Shown here: positions 45,153 through 54,165 of the stretch, one piece after another
Position numbering within the stretch: the stretch's first letter is position 1
Layout of the letters: every line of letters starts with the position of its first letter
Assembly (NCBI GenBank): GCA_963723455.1
Contig: CAVRQM010000001.1
Span: 558,001 to 622,000 of the forward strand
Direction of reading: 5' to 3'
DNA: 64,000 bases
DNA from: CAVRQM01 sp963723455
GTDB lineage: Bacteria > Pseudomonadota > Alphaproteobacteria > Acetobacterales > Acetobacteraceae
Made by a program: the position numbers and the translations under genes
The notes under the pieces: generated by a model
Seen by the model: only the letters and a program-made list of their open reading frames with translations
What the model was told of the DNA's origin: nothing
Database searches by the model: none

Positions 45153-46061
45153 CTACTGCGCGACCGCAAAGCCCGCGCGGGAGAAGGCGCGGGACAGGTG
45201 CTCGTGGCCCTTCAGCGCGTATTGATACGGCGGGGCCTTCGCGGGATCCTGCTCGGCCTCCACCACCACCCAGCCGCCATAGCCGATCTCGGCCAGGGTT
45301 TTCGCGAACGCGTCGTAGTCGATGCAGCCATCACCCGGCACGGTGAACACGCCCTCCAGGATCGCGTCGAGAAAGCTCATGTCCGCGGCCCGGGCGCGGG
45401 CCATCACGTCGGGGCGGATATCCTTGCAATGCACATGATTGATGCGCGCGGCGTGCCTGCGGGTCACCGCGATCCAGTCGCCGCCGGCATAGAGGCTGTG
45501 GCCGGTATCGACCAGCAATCCCACCTCCGGCCCCGTCGCCTGCATCAGGGCGTCGATCTCCGCGTCGGTCTCGACCACGGTAGCCATGTGGTGATGATAG
45601 GTCATGCGCACGCCGCGCCCGGCCATGTGGCGGGCCAGCTCGGTCAGCTTGCCGCCCAGGGCCCGGAACTCGTCCGGGGTCAGCCGCCGGCGCCGCCCCA
45701 CTCCCAGGTCGCGGCGCGTCTGCACGCTGCCGGTAGTCTCGGCATAGACCAGCACCGGCGCGCCGAGTGCGGCGAAGGTGGCAAGCTGCGTCTCGATCCG
45801 GGCTTTTTCCTCCTCGACCGACAGCTCAAGCAGCCGGCCGGAAAACCAGCCCGAAACCAGCGACAGATCATGGGCGCGCAGGATCGGACCCAGCGTCGCC
45901 GCGTCCATCGGGAACTTGGCGCCGGTCTCGGTGCCGGAAAACCCGGCTGCGCGGCTCTCCTGCAGACAGGTTTCCAGCGGCGTGGTCCCGCCCAGCTCCG
46001 GCAGGTCGCTATTGGTCCAGGCGATCGGGGCCACGCCCAACCTGATGACGCCAGCCGTCAT
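45153..46061 (-). CDS. iolE: IolE-like sugar phosphate isomerase/epimerase (inosose dehydratase type)
   Basis: A 302-residue TIM-barrel protein of the AP-endonuclease-2 fold. Seen: GVAPIAWTNSDLPELGGTTPLETCLQE at the start, matching myo-inosose-2 dehydratase, TYHHHMATVVE, LLVDTGHSLYAGG, HVHCKDIRPDVM and VVEAEQDP, which supply the metal ligands. MTAGVIRLG at 46061 is the natural start. Together with the SDR and the ABC importer it suggests uptake and catabolism of a cyclitol or sugar. The iolE identification rests on the N-terminal motif and is fairly good, but the window lacks iolB, iolC, iolD and iolG. Confidence 0.78.
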   Translation of the reverse strand: MTAGVIRLGVAPIAWTNSDLPELGGTTPLETCLQESRAAGFSGTETGAKFPMDAATLGPILRAHDLSLVSGWFSGRLLELSVEEEKARIETQLATFAALGAPVLVYAETTGSVQTRRDLGVGRRRRLTPDEFRALGGKLTELARHMAGRGVRMTYHHHMATVVETDAEIDALMQATGPEVGLLVDTGHSLYAGGDWIAVTRRHAARINHVHCKDIRPDVMARARAADMSFLDAILEGVFTVPGDGCIDYDAFAKTLAEIGYGGWVVVEAEQDPAKAPPYQYALKGHEHLSRAFSRAGFAVAQ

Positions 46062-46115
46062 GTCATGTCTCCTGCGATGCGGGAGCGCCGCGCGGCGCTC
46101 CCGCGGCGCCACCGC

Positions 46116-47111
46116 CTACTTGCCCGCCGCCTTGTCGAACACCGCGTGCGTCCAGGCGCCCTGCGGCGCCTTGGTGATCACCGGATCGCTGCCGCCGGCC
46201 ATCAGTTCATCGACGGTACGCTGATATGCGGCCGGTTCCAGATAGCCGGTACCGTGAGAATCGCCGCCGATCAGCTTGGCGACCTCCGACATCATGCGCT
46301 TCTGGTGCCCCGCCGTCTGCGCACCGGTGGTATCGGCATCGAGCACGATCTTCACCGCCTCGGCCTGATGGGCGATCGCATATTGCCAGCCCTCGACCGA
46401 CGCCTTGACGAACCGCGCCAGCCGATCCACCGCCGCGGGATCCTTCAGCTCCTTCTCGGTGGTGTACAGGCCGTCCTCCAGGGTCGCCACGCCTTGATCC
46501 TCGTATTTGAACACGTGCAACTGGGCCGGCTTCATGCCGGCCTCGATCAGCTGCCAGTATTCGTTATAGGTCATGGTCGAGATGCAGGACGCCTGTTTCT
46601 GCAGCAGCGGATCGACGTTGAAACCCTGCTTGAGTACGGTTACCCCGTCGGGGCCGCCGCTGGTCGGCAGCTTCAGCTTGCTCATCCAGGCAAGGAACGG
46701 GTACTCGTTGCCGGAAAACCAGACGCCGAGCGTCTTGCCCTTGAACTGCGCCGGCGAGGTTATGCCGCTGTCCTTGCGGCAGGTCAGCTCCATGCCGGAT
46801 TTCTCGAAGATCTGGGCGATGTTGACCAACGGCACGCCCTTTTCCCGCGCGGCGAGCGCCGAGGGCATCCAGTCCACCACGACGTCCGCACCGCCGCCGG
46901 CGATCACCTGGCTGGGATTGATGTCCGGACCACCGGGCTTGATCGTCACGTCCAGCCCGGCTCGGTCGTAGAAGCCTTTCGCCTTCGCGACGTAGTAGCC
47001 GGCGAACTGCGCGTCGGCGACCCATTTCAGCTGCAACGTCAGCTTGTCCGCAGCATGCGCCTGCGCCGCCGAGGCGGCAAGCATCGCTGCCGCCATCATC
47101 CACCGCTTCAT
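46116..47111 (-). CDS. NMT1/THI5-like ABC substrate-binding protein
   Basis: A 331-residue periplasmic binding protein with signal peptide MKRWMMAAAMLAASAAQAHA. LQLKWVADAQFAGYYVAKAKGFYDRAGLDVTI is the typical opening of ThiY/SsuA-type proteins, and GGGADVVVDWMPSALAAREKGVPLVNIAQIF follows. Members bind pyrimidine precursors of thiamine, alkylsulfonates or other organics. There is no TPP riboswitch before the operon (no space), so a thiamine role is not supported. Downstream in the same operon are the IolE-like enzyme and SDR. Confidence 0.85.
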   Translation of the reverse strand: MKRWMMAAAMLAASAAQAHAADKLTLQLKWVADAQFAGYYVAKAKGFYDRAGLDVTIKPGGPDINPSQVIAGGGADVVVDWMPSALAAREKGVPLVNIAQIFEKSGMELTCRKDSGITSPAQFKGKTLGVWFSGNEYPFLAWMSKLKLPTSGGPDGVTVLKQGFNVDPLLQKQASCISTMTYNEYWQLIEAGMKPAQLHVFKYEDQGVATLEDGLYTTEKELKDPAAVDRLARFVKASVEGWQYAIAHQAEAVKIVLDADTTGAQTAGHQKRMMSEVAKLIGGDSHGTGYLEPAAYQRTVDELMAGGSDPVITKAPQGAWTHAVFDKAAGK

Positions 47112-47126
47112 CCAAGCATCCCCTTT

Positions 47127-47903
47127 TTATTGGTTGCGCAACGCCGGGTGCCAGAACGTGACCGCCCGCTCGGCCAGCGTCAGCATCGCGAAAGCGGCGC
47201 CGCCCACCGCCGCGGCCATCACGATCTCCGCCCAGACGACATCCAGGTTCATCCTGGCTACTTCGGTGCTGATGCGAAAGCCCATGCCGACGATCGGGGT
47301 GCCGAAAAACTCCGCCACGATAGCGCCGATCAGCGCGAGCGTTGCGTTCAGCTTCAGCGCATTGAACACGAACGGCATGGCCGCCGGCAGGCGCAGGCGG
47401 AAGAACGTCTGCCAGTACCCGGCGCCGTAGCTGCGCATCAGGTCGCGCTCCATCGCGCCGGACACGGCGAGGCCGGCGGTGGCGTTCACCAGCATCGGGA
47501 ATACCGTCATGATGACGACGACCGCGGCCTTGCTCTGCCAGTCGAAGCCGAACCACATGACCATGATCGGCGCCACGCCCACGATCGGCATGGCGCTGAC
47601 CAGGGCGCCAAGCGGCAGCACGCCGGCGCGCAGGAACTGCGACCGGTCCAGCGCCACCGCCGCCAGCAGCCCCGTGCCGCTGCCGATCAGCCAGCCGGGG
47701 ATCACCGAGCGCAGCACCGTTTGCACGAAATCAGCGCCCAGCATGGGCAAATGGGTGGGAATTGCGGCGACGATGGCGGTGGGCGGGGGCAGCAGGATGC
47801 GGGGCACGCCCAATCCCACGCAGACCGCCTGCCAGGCCGCGAGCAGCAGCGCGCCCAGCAGCAGCGGCGGCCCGAAACGCCCCAACGCACGCGGCCCGCT
47901 CAC
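47127..47903 (-). CDS. ABC transporter permease (SsuC/ThiX-type), second of two
   Basis: Inner-membrane permease (258 residues) with six helices and an EAA-like loop around ERDLMRSYGAGYWQTFFRLRLPAAMPFVF. The N-terminal LLLGALLLAAWQAVCVGLGVP is the first helix. The ATG/GTG at 47903 overlaps the end of the partner permease. The operon order is permease, permease, binding protein. Confidence 0.87.
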   Translation of the reverse strand: MSGPRALGRFGPPLLLGALLLAAWQAVCVGLGVPRILLPPPTAIVAAIPTHLPMLGADFVQTVLRSVIPGWLIGSGTGLLAAVALDRSQFLRAGVLPLGALVSAMPIVGVAPIMVMWFGFDWQSKAAVVVIMTVFPMLVNATAGLAVSGAMERDLMRSYGAGYWQTFFRLRLPAAMPFVFNALKLNATLALIGAIVAEFFGTPIVGMGFRISTEVARMNLDVVWAEIVMAAAVGGAAFAMLTLAERAVTFWHPALRNQ

Positions 47904-48757
47904 AGCCTGCCGCCCCGCACCCGGACCAGCACCGCCTGCGCCGCCGAGATCGCCGCTGTGGCCAGCAGCGCCAATAGCGCGGCCATCACCAGCGCCGCCC
48001 AGATTTGCAATGTCTGGCCGTAGTACGATCCGGTCAGCAGCCGCGCCCCCAGGCCGGCCTGCGCGCCCGTCGGCAACTCCGCCACGATCGCGCCGACCAG
48101 CGACAGCGCCGCCGCGACCTTCAGGCTCGGGAACAGGAAGGCCATCGATGCCGGCCAGCCCAGCCGCAACAGGACCTGCGCGCGCCCCGCGTCATAGGTG
48201 CGCATCAGATCCCGCTGCATCGGATCCGGCGAACGCAGGCCCACAACCATCCCCGTCACGATCGGGAAGAAACTGAGGTAGCCGACGATCAGCGCCTTCG
48301 GCAGCAGGCCGGTGATGCCCGCGTTGCCCAGCACCACGATCACCATCGGCGCGATCGCCAGCACCGGCACCGTCTGGCTGGCGACGATCCACGGCATCAA
48401 GGAGCGGTCCAGCACACGAACATGCACGATCGCCACCGCCAGCGCCGAGCCCAGCGCCACCGCCAGCACGAAACCAGCGAACGCCGCGGCCGCCGTCACC
48501 CCGGCGTGGAACAGCAGGCTTTTCGGCGAGCCGACCGGGTGCAGGAACACGCTGCCGAACAGCTCTCCGGCAATCTGGTGCGGCGCGGGCAGCAGCGGGC
48601 GATCAAGCGCCAGCGCCGAGAGCAGGATGTCGCGCGTACTCGCGCCGTCATCGGCCAGCGACTGCGCCTGCGAAAAGTTCATCCAGAGGGCCGCCGCATA
48701 CCAGATCGCCGTGATCGCGATCAGCACGACCGCAATCGGCAGGAGTCGCATCCGCAT
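47900..48757 (-). CDS. ABC transporter permease (SsuC/ThiX-type), first of two
   Basis: A 285-residue permease with the same family loop, MQRDLMRTYDAGRAQVLLRLGWPASMAFLFPSLKVA. First gene of an operon of five (two permeases, binding protein, IolE-like enzyme, SDR) starting at 48757, 39 bases after motA ends on the same strand. The cognate ATP-binding subunit is absent from this locus and the window. Confidence 0.87.
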   Translation of the reverse strand: MRMRLLPIAVVLIAITAIWYAAALWMNFSQAQSLADDGASTRDILLSALALDRPLLPAPHQIAGELFGSVFLHPVGSPKSLLFHAGVTAAAAFAGFVLAVALGSALAVAIVHVRVLDRSLMPWIVASQTVPVLAIAPMVIVVLGNAGITGLLPKALIVGYLSFFPIVTGMVVGLRSPDPMQRDLMRTYDAGRAQVLLRLGWPASMAFLFPSLKVAAALSLVGAIVAELPTGAQAGLGARLLTGSYYGQTLQIWAALVMAALLALLATAAISAAQAVLVRVRGGRL

Positions 48758-48796
48758 GCCCCCATCCTTCCATACCGCGAGCGGCAGGCAAATGGG

Positions 48797-49663
48797 CTAA
48801 GCGATCTGCAGGGCCTGCAATTCCTTCTCCAGCTCCTGAAAGCTCGGCATGTGCTGGTTGGGCGCCATCTTGCGCCCGGTCTCGACGCTGACCTGTGGCG
48901 CGTTGCCGTGCAGGTGCGCCACCAGCACGGCGCGGATCACCTCCAGGAACTTGGCTTCCTCCTCGACCACGCCCTTGATGCGCGCGGCGAATGGGCCGAC
49001 CATGCCGTACGCCAGCAGCACGCCCAGAAACGTGCCCACCAGCGCCCCGCCGATCATCGCACCCAGCACCGCCGGCGGCTCGTTGATGTGGCTCATGGTC
49101 TTGACGACGCCCAGGACGGCGGCGACGATCCCCAGCGCCGGCAGCGCATCGGCGATGCTTTGCAGAGCGTGGGCGCCGTGCAATTCCTCCTGCAGCGTCT
49201 TTTTCAGCTCGCGGCCCAGCACGTCCTCGATCTGGTTGGGGTCGTCCGCGTTCATGCCGACCATCCTCAGATAGTCGCACATCAGCTCGGTGATGTGCTG
49301 ATTGCCCAGGATCTTGGGAAATCTCTGGAATGCGGCGCTCGCTTCGGGTTTTTCGATATGCGCCTCCAGCGCCATCGCGCCCTTGGTGCTGGCCAGGCGG
49401 ACGAAGAAATACAGCAAGCTGAGCAGCTCAATGTAGTCCGGTTTCCTGTATGCGGCGCCCTTCATCACCTTGCCGAATCCGCTCAGCGTGTGTTTCACGT
49501 CGTGCATCGAATTGGCCATGACAAACACGCCGATCGACGCGCCTCCGATGGTCAGCATCTCAAACGGCAGCGCCTCGATCAGCGGACCCAGACTGCCGCC
49601 CGACGCCAGATAGCTGCCGAACACGCAGGCGAGCAGGAACACCAGGCCGCCAATGGTCAGCAC
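48797..49663 (-). CDS. motA: flagellar motor stator protein MotA
   Basis: Four-helix inner-membrane stator subunit (288 residues) that couples ion flow to flagellar rotation. Seen: MLTIGGLVFLLACVFGSYLASGG (helix 1), the cytoplasmic MKGAAYRKPDYIELLSLLYFFVRLASTKG, and the conserved loop PALGIVAAVLGVVKTMSHINEPPAVLG with the proline important for torque. MALEAHIEKPEASAAF precedes the rotor-contacting charged region. It follows motB by 12 bases on the same strand. Confidence 0.93.
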   Translation of the reverse strand: MLTIGGLVFLLACVFGSYLASGGSLGPLIEALPFEMLTIGGASIGVFVMANSMHDVKHTLSGFGKVMKGAAYRKPDYIELLSLLYFFVRLASTKGAMALEAHIEKPEASAAFQRFPKILGNQHITELMCDYLRMVGMNADDPNQIEDVLGRELKKTLQEELHGAHALQSIADALPALGIVAAVLGVVKTMSHINEPPAVLGAMIGGALVGTFLGVLLAYGMVGPFAARIKGVVEEEAKFLEVIRAVLVAHLHGNAPQVSVETGRKMAPNQHMPSFQELEKELQALQIA

Positions 49664-49675
49664 GCCCCGGCCTCG

Positions 49676-50776
49676 CTACGTCGGCTTCGGCTGCGCCCGC
49701 AGCACGACGATGGCGATGCGCCGGTTCGCCGCCGCCAGCGGGTCGGCGGGCAGCAGCGGGTCACGGTCGGCATTTCCGGTGACGCTGCGGAATCGGCCCT
49801 CGTCCAGCCCGTTCTCGACCAGCAGCCGACGGGTCGCGTTCGCCCGCTCCGTGGACAGCTCCCAGTTGGTCTTGTCGCCGCCGTAGTACGGGGCCGCGTC
49901 GGTGTGTCCGGCGATCGAGATCGATTCCGGCAGCTTGGCCAGCACGGGCGCCACCTTCGCCAGCAGGGCGCGCGCCCGCGCGTCGGGATCGGCCGAGCCG
50001 GTGGCGAACATCGGCTGGCGGTCCGCGTCGAGCAGCTGGATGCGCAGGCCCTCCGGGGTCATGTCGATCGACAGTTGCCGCGCCAGATCGGCCAGCGCCG
50101 GATCGCCCTGCACCGCGGCGCGGATCGCCTGCGCAGCCTGCTCGAACGCCGCGCGCTCGCGACGGTCCAGTTCGGCGCGCAGCGCGGCATCGGCCAGTTG
50201 CGTCGCATCGGTCGCGTGCGGATCCGCAAGCGGGGCCGAGCCGGACGCCGCTTGCGCCAGATAGTCGGCTCGCGCCGGGGCCGCCGAGGCAGCGGTAGCC
50301 TGGCCGCCGCCCGGCAACGTGTCGCCCGCAACCGGCGACTGGCCGGATTTGCCCTGCCGTCCGTCCTGCTCGCCGTCAGCGGGCTGGCGCTGCCCGGCGC
50401 TGGCCTGCGGATCGGTTGCGCTATCCGATGGCTGCGTCGGCGCCGGCAGGGCGGTCCCGGGGATGACCGCCTGTGCCCCTTTGTCGGACACCTCGCTGCC
50501 GGAGTCATAGGGCGTGTGGCCGCCGAACGGCTCGCCGCTGCCGGACGAGTTGTGACTGAACGCATTGGCCGGCGTGAAATAATCGGCCAGACCCTTGCGC
50601 TGCGCCTCGGTGGTGGCGTTCAGCAGCCACATCAGCAGGAAGAACGCCATCATGGCGGTGACGAAATCGGCGTAGGCAACCTTCCACGCGCCACCATGAT
50701 GGCCGCTGTCGACCACCTCCTCGCGCCGGATCACCACCGGGCGCCGATCGTTCCTGGACGCTGCCTTGCCCGCCAT
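49676..50776 (-). CDS. motB: flagellar motor stator protein MotB
   Basis: 366-residue stator subunit. After a basic cytoplasmic tail, one helix contains AYADFVTAMMAFFLLMWLLN, whose Asp carries the protons. A long linker of roughly 150 residues, rich in Pro, Ala, Gln and Asp, leads to a C-terminal OmpA-like peptidoglycan-binding domain (SIAGHTDAAPY, WELSTERANATRRLLVENGL). ATG 50776 (MAGKAASRND) is preferred to an upstream start. The order motB then motA is the reverse of the common motA-motB. Confidence 0.9.
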   Translation of the reverse strand: MAGKAASRNDRRPVVIRREEVVDSGHHGGAWKVAYADFVTAMMAFFLLMWLLNATTEAQRKGLADYFTPANAFSHNSSGSGEPFGGHTPYDSGSEVSDKGAQAVIPGTALPAPTQPSDSATDPQASAGQRQPADGEQDGRQGKSGQSPVAGDTLPGGGQATAASAAPARADYLAQAASGSAPLADPHATDATQLADAALRAELDRRERAAFEQAAQAIRAAVQGDPALADLARQLSIDMTPEGLRIQLLDADRQPMFATGSADPDARARALLAKVAPVLAKLPESISIAGHTDAAPYYGGDKTNWELSTERANATRRLLVENGLDEGRFRSVTGNADRDPLLPADPLAAANRRIAIVVLRAQPKPT

Positions 50777-50951
50777 GCTGTGCCCCGGCCACTCTGCCCG
50801 GCCAGTTCTGGCCGGATCGTCCGCGCTGCCTGCGCGCGGCGGCATCATGCGGCATGGCTGCTTAACCGGCGGCTAAGCGACGGACCGTGCTACGGTCGGA
50901 CATGCGCCACCCCATCTCGTGCGCCAACAGTCGCAAACCGGGAGTAAACCA

Positions 50952-51392
50952 ATGGACGTCATCCCGACCGAGGCCGGACCATGCCGTCTGGTCCGCGCCG
51001 GCGCCGAGCATGTCGGCAAGCAAGGCCTGCTGTATGCGGTCGGCATTTCCGCGGAATCGGTGGGCGCGCAGGGCATCCACCTGCAGCTCGTCACCATCCC
51101 ACCCGGCGGCCGCGCCCGCGCGCACAAGCACGCGGCGCACGAGACCGCCATCTATGCGCTGACCGGCGAGTCCGGCGTGTGGTACGGCGACGCTCTGGAG
51201 CACCACGCGATGGTCCGCCCGGGCGACTTCTTCTACATCCCCGCAAACGTTCCGCATCTGCCGTACAACCCGAGCGCCACGGAGGCTTGCGCGGCGGTCA
51301 TCGCGCGCACCGATCCGAACGAGCAGGAAAGCGTGGTACTGCTGCCGGAACTCGAGAGCATCCACCCTGCTGGCGACCCGTCCGGGCGTTAG
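50952..51392 (+). CDS. cupin domain protein
   Basis: A 146-residue single-domain cupin. Motif 1 reads PPGGRARAHKHAAHETAIYALTGE, with His, His and Glu of the metal site. Motif 2 is RPGDFFYIPANVPHLPYN, where the last His closes it. GGAG lies before ATG 50952. The metal-binding pattern is intact, so the protein could be a dioxygenase, isomerase or sensor; no specific function. It is convergent with the dehydratase gene and overlaps its end by four bases. Confidence 0.82.
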   Translation: MDVIPTEAGPCRLVRAGAEHVGKQGLLYAVGISAESVGAQGIHLQLVTIPPGGRARAHKHAAHETAIYALTGESGVWYGDALEHHAMVRPGDFFYIPANVPHLPYNPSATEACAAVIARTDPNEQESVVLLPELESIHPAGDPSGR

Positions 51393-52357
51393 CCGGCAAG
51401 GGCGCGCGAAAACACCGCTGGATCGACATTGCCGCCGCTCAGCACGCAGCCGACCACACGGCCGCGCGCGTCGAACCGGCCGCACAGCAAGGCGGCCAGC
51501 GCGACCGCGCCGCCAGGCTCGACCACCAGCTTCAGCGCCTCGAACGCGAACGCCATTGCCGCCAGCACCTCGGCATCGCTCACGACGAGGCCGCCGGCCA
51601 GATGGGTGCGGTTGATGGCGAAGGTCAGCTCGCCCGGCATCGGCGACAGCAGCGCGTCGCACAGCCCCGAGCCGCCGGGCGCGTTGCGCTCGCGCCGCCC
51701 TACGGCGAGCGAGCGCGCCGTGTCGTCCGATCCCTCGGGCTCGACCGCCCAGACCTGTGTGTTTGTCCTCTCCAGCGCCAGCGCGCAGCCGCCGACCAGC
51801 CCGCCGCCGCCGGTGCAGACCAGCAGGGCGTCCATTACAAGTCCGGTTGCAGCCGCGTCCTCGGCCAGTTCCAGAGCCAGGGTGCCCTGCCCGGCCACGA
51901 CATGCGGGTGATCGAAGGGCGGGACCAGCGCCGCCCCTGTGCGCGCGGCGAAGGCGGCGGACAGTGCCTCGCGGTCGTCGCGGGCGCGGTCGTAGTCGAT
52001 GATCTCGGCGCCCCAGGCGGCGGTGCTGGCGCGTTTGATGGCGGGAGCGTCGGCCGGCATGAACACGGTGGCATGAGTGCCGATGGCGGCCGCGGCGCAG
52101 GCGACAGCTTGCCCATGATTGCCCGAGGAATGGGTCACCACACCGCTGGCCAGCGCCGCCGAATCGAGTTGGCGGATGGCGTTCGTCGCGCCGCGAAGCT
52201 TGAAGCTGCCGGTGCGCTGCAACGGCTCGGCCTTGACCAGGACCGCGCCGCCGGTCAGCGCATCCAGCCGCGCGCTGCGCAGCATGGGGGTGCGAACGAC
52301 GTGCGGCGCGATGCGCTCGCGGGCAGCGAGCACGTCGGCGTGTGTGGGCAGGCGCAT
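51389..52357 (-). CDS. PLP-dependent threonine/serine dehydratase family protein
   Basis: A 322-residue fold-type II PLP enzyme of the IlvA/serine-racemase type. Seen: RTGSFKLRGATNAI near residue 48 with the PLP lysine, SSGNHGQAVACAA near 77, and CTGGGGLVGGCALAL, the phosphate-binding glycine loop. There is no C-terminal ACT domain, so it resembles catabolic threonine dehydratase, serine racemase or hydroxyaspartate dehydratase rather than biosynthetic IlvA. It lies 24 bases downstream of the ArsR-type regulator. Confidence 0.87.
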   Translation of the reverse strand: MRLPTHADVLAARERIAPHVVRTPMLRSARLDALTGGAVLVKAEPLQRTGSFKLRGATNAIRQLDSAALASGVVTHSSGNHGQAVACAAAAIGTHATVFMPADAPAIKRASTAAWGAEIIDYDRARDDREALSAAFAARTGAALVPPFDHPHVVAGQGTLALELAEDAAATGLVMDALLVCTGGGGLVGGCALALERTNTQVWAVEPEGSDDTARSLAVGRRERNAPGGSGLCDALLSPMPGELTFAINRTHLAGGLVVSDAEVLAAMAFAFEALKLVVEPGGAVALAALLCGRFDARGRVVGCVLSGGNVDPAVFSRALAG

Positions 52358-52381
52358 CGCGCAACTCCGGACCGGACTTGA

Positions 52382-53167
52382 TCAGTCGCAGTCATGCCTG
52401 AGTGGGCGCGGTGCGCAATACGCCGCACATGACTGAGCCGGTCCTGCAACGGCCCGGAGTTCGATCGACAACTCCCGCCGCAGGAACTCCACGCCGCCCG
52501 GCGTGACGTCCACGATGCGCTCGCCCGGACGGCAGCGCGCGTACCCCTGGCGCAGCAGCATGTGCGCCAATGCTGCCCCGAGATGGCCGCCGAGGTGGTT
52601 CCGTCGCTCGGTCCAGTCCAAGCAGAGCCGCAGCAGCGGGCGATGGCTGCGTGCCGGACCTGCCGGATCGACCTGGTTGCGTCGGCACCACTCCAGCCCG
52701 GCGGGACTGAGGCCCGGGCCACCGGCGCCGAACGCAATCCAACCCTGCGCGGCCATGCAGTCGAACACCGCCACACCGACCTCGCCGGCGAGGTGGTCGT
52801 AGCAGACGCGCGCCTTGCAGAGCGCTGGATCAAGGCGGCGGCGCCTCGGCTGGCGGTCGGTCCAGTTGGCCAGGCCCTCGATCATCTCGGCGACCTCGCC
52901 CGAGGCGATGCGGAAGAAGCGGTAGCGGCCCTGCTTCTCGACGCTGAGCAGGCCGCCATCCACGAGCTGCGCCAGATGGGCGCTGATCGCCTGTGGCGAC
53001 GCACCGGCCATGAACGCCAGTTCTCCCGCCGGCCGCCGGCTTCCGTCGGTCAGCAGCGACAGCACGGCCGCGCGCACCGGATCGCCGATCAGCGCGCCTA
53101 TTGCGGCCAGCGAGGGCGGTTTGATGTCGCCCGCCTCCGGTTCCGCGGTCGCGTGCCGATTGCGCAT
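52382..53167 (-). CDS. ArsR-family-like transcriptional regulator
   Basis: A 261-residue regulator. The N-terminal winged helix covers about residues 20-95: LIGDPVRAAVLSLLTDGSRRPAGELAFMAGASPQAISAHLAQLVDGGLLSVEKQGRYRFFRI. The remaining part contains several cysteines (CKARVCYDHLAGEVGVAVFDC, WCRR, CLDW), which might bind metal or sense redox. It is too long for a plain ArsR. Divergent from the EamA transporter and upstream of the dehydratase; regulation of either is plausible. Start MRNRHATAEPE at 53167. Confidence 0.78.
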   Translation of the reverse strand: MRNRHATAEPEAGDIKPPSLAAIGALIGDPVRAAVLSLLTDGSRRPAGELAFMAGASPQAISAHLAQLVDGGLLSVEKQGRYRFFRIASGEVAEMIEGLANWTDRQPRRRRLDPALCKARVCYDHLAGEVGVAVFDCMAAQGWIAFGAGGPGLSPAGLEWCRRNQVDPAGPARSHRPLLRLCLDWTERRNHLGGHLGAALAHMLLRQGYARCRPGERIVDVTPGGVEFLRRELSIELRAVAGPAQSCAAYCAPRPLRHDCD

Positions 53168-53315
53168 GGCCGGACGATCGCAGAGGCGATCGCCGCACGT
53201 CAAAGAAAGACATGAAACATCGCGCGGGATCGGCGGGAAGTCTGGCGGCGCAGGAAGCGGAGCCGGCCCACATGCCAAGGTCCATTGCGCTCAACCTCGA
53301 GGTTCCCGGTAACCG

Positions 53316-54165
53316 GTGCGAGACGCGGGGACGAGTCCTGTGCTGCTCGTCTCCGCGCTCGCCTTCAGCACCGCCGGTTTGTTCGCGCGCGAGGCTCCGG
53401 TCGATCTCTGGGCGATGCTGGCGTGGCGCAACCTGTTTGGAAGTCTGGCGCTGCTGCCGATCGTGCTGGCGCTGCATGGCCGGGCGGCGTGGCGTTCGCT
53501 CGGCGGCGATGGGGCCTGGGGATGGGCGACCATCGCCGCCTCGTCGGTCGCGACGATCTGCTTCCTTGCTGCGTTTGCCCACACGTCGGTTGCCAATGTC
53601 TCGATCATCTACGCGACCGCCCCGCTGATCACCGCGCTGATCGCCTGGCTTTGGCTGCGCGAGCGGGTCACGCGGCGAACCTTCCTCGCGGCGTTCCTGG
53701 CGCTCCTGGACGTGGCGGTTGCTGTCGCGGGCTCGGCCGGTGGCGGCACGCTGCTGGGCGACGGGCTCGCGCTGCTGATGGCGGTATTCATGTCGGTGAT
53801 GACAGTGATCGCCCGCCGCCACGCACGGGTTCCGCCATTGCTGACGGCATGCGTCGCCTCGACCGTCGCGGCGCTCGCGGTCCTGCCGCTCGGCTGGGCT
53901 GCAGGTGCGAACTTCGCCGTCCCGTGGCAGTCGGCGGCCTGGCTGGCGGGCTTCGGGTTGGCCACCATGGGGGTGGCGCTGCCCTGCTTCCTGTCCGGCG
54001 CGGCTTGCGTTCCCGCGGGGCAGACCATGCTCATCAGCGCGATGGAGATGCCGCTGGCGCCGCTTTGGGTGTGGCTGGCGCTGGGGCGAAGCCCCTCCGA
54101 ACGCATCCATCCTTGGCGGCAGCGTGGTCGCACTCTCCATTGTCTGGCAGTTGCGCGGCCGCTAG
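53316..54165 (+). CDS. EamA/DMT-family transporter, frameshifted near the C-terminus
   Basis: An inner-membrane exporter with ten helices (VLLVSALAFSTAGLFARE first, then WRNLFGSLALLPIVLAL and the internal repeat GLALLMAVFMSVMTVIARRH). Near 54083-54090 one extra G shifts the frame after WVWLALG. Removing it gives EAPPNASILGGSVVALSIVWQLRGR and a TAG at 54165, the normal end of this family. Likely substrates are amino acids or metabolites. It is divergent from the ArsR-like regulator. Confidence 0.86.

Noticed and set aside
46116..48757. Thiamine-precursor importer with a TPP riboswitch
   Set aside because: Only 39 bases separate the operon start from motA, leaving no room for the riboswitch, and the attached enzymes do not belong to thiamine synthesis.
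44700..50947. Very long forward open frames (about 1100 and 980 codons) opposite the SDR-ABC-mot region
   Set aside because: They are His/Arg/Gln-rich shadows of reverse-strand genes whose families are clear.
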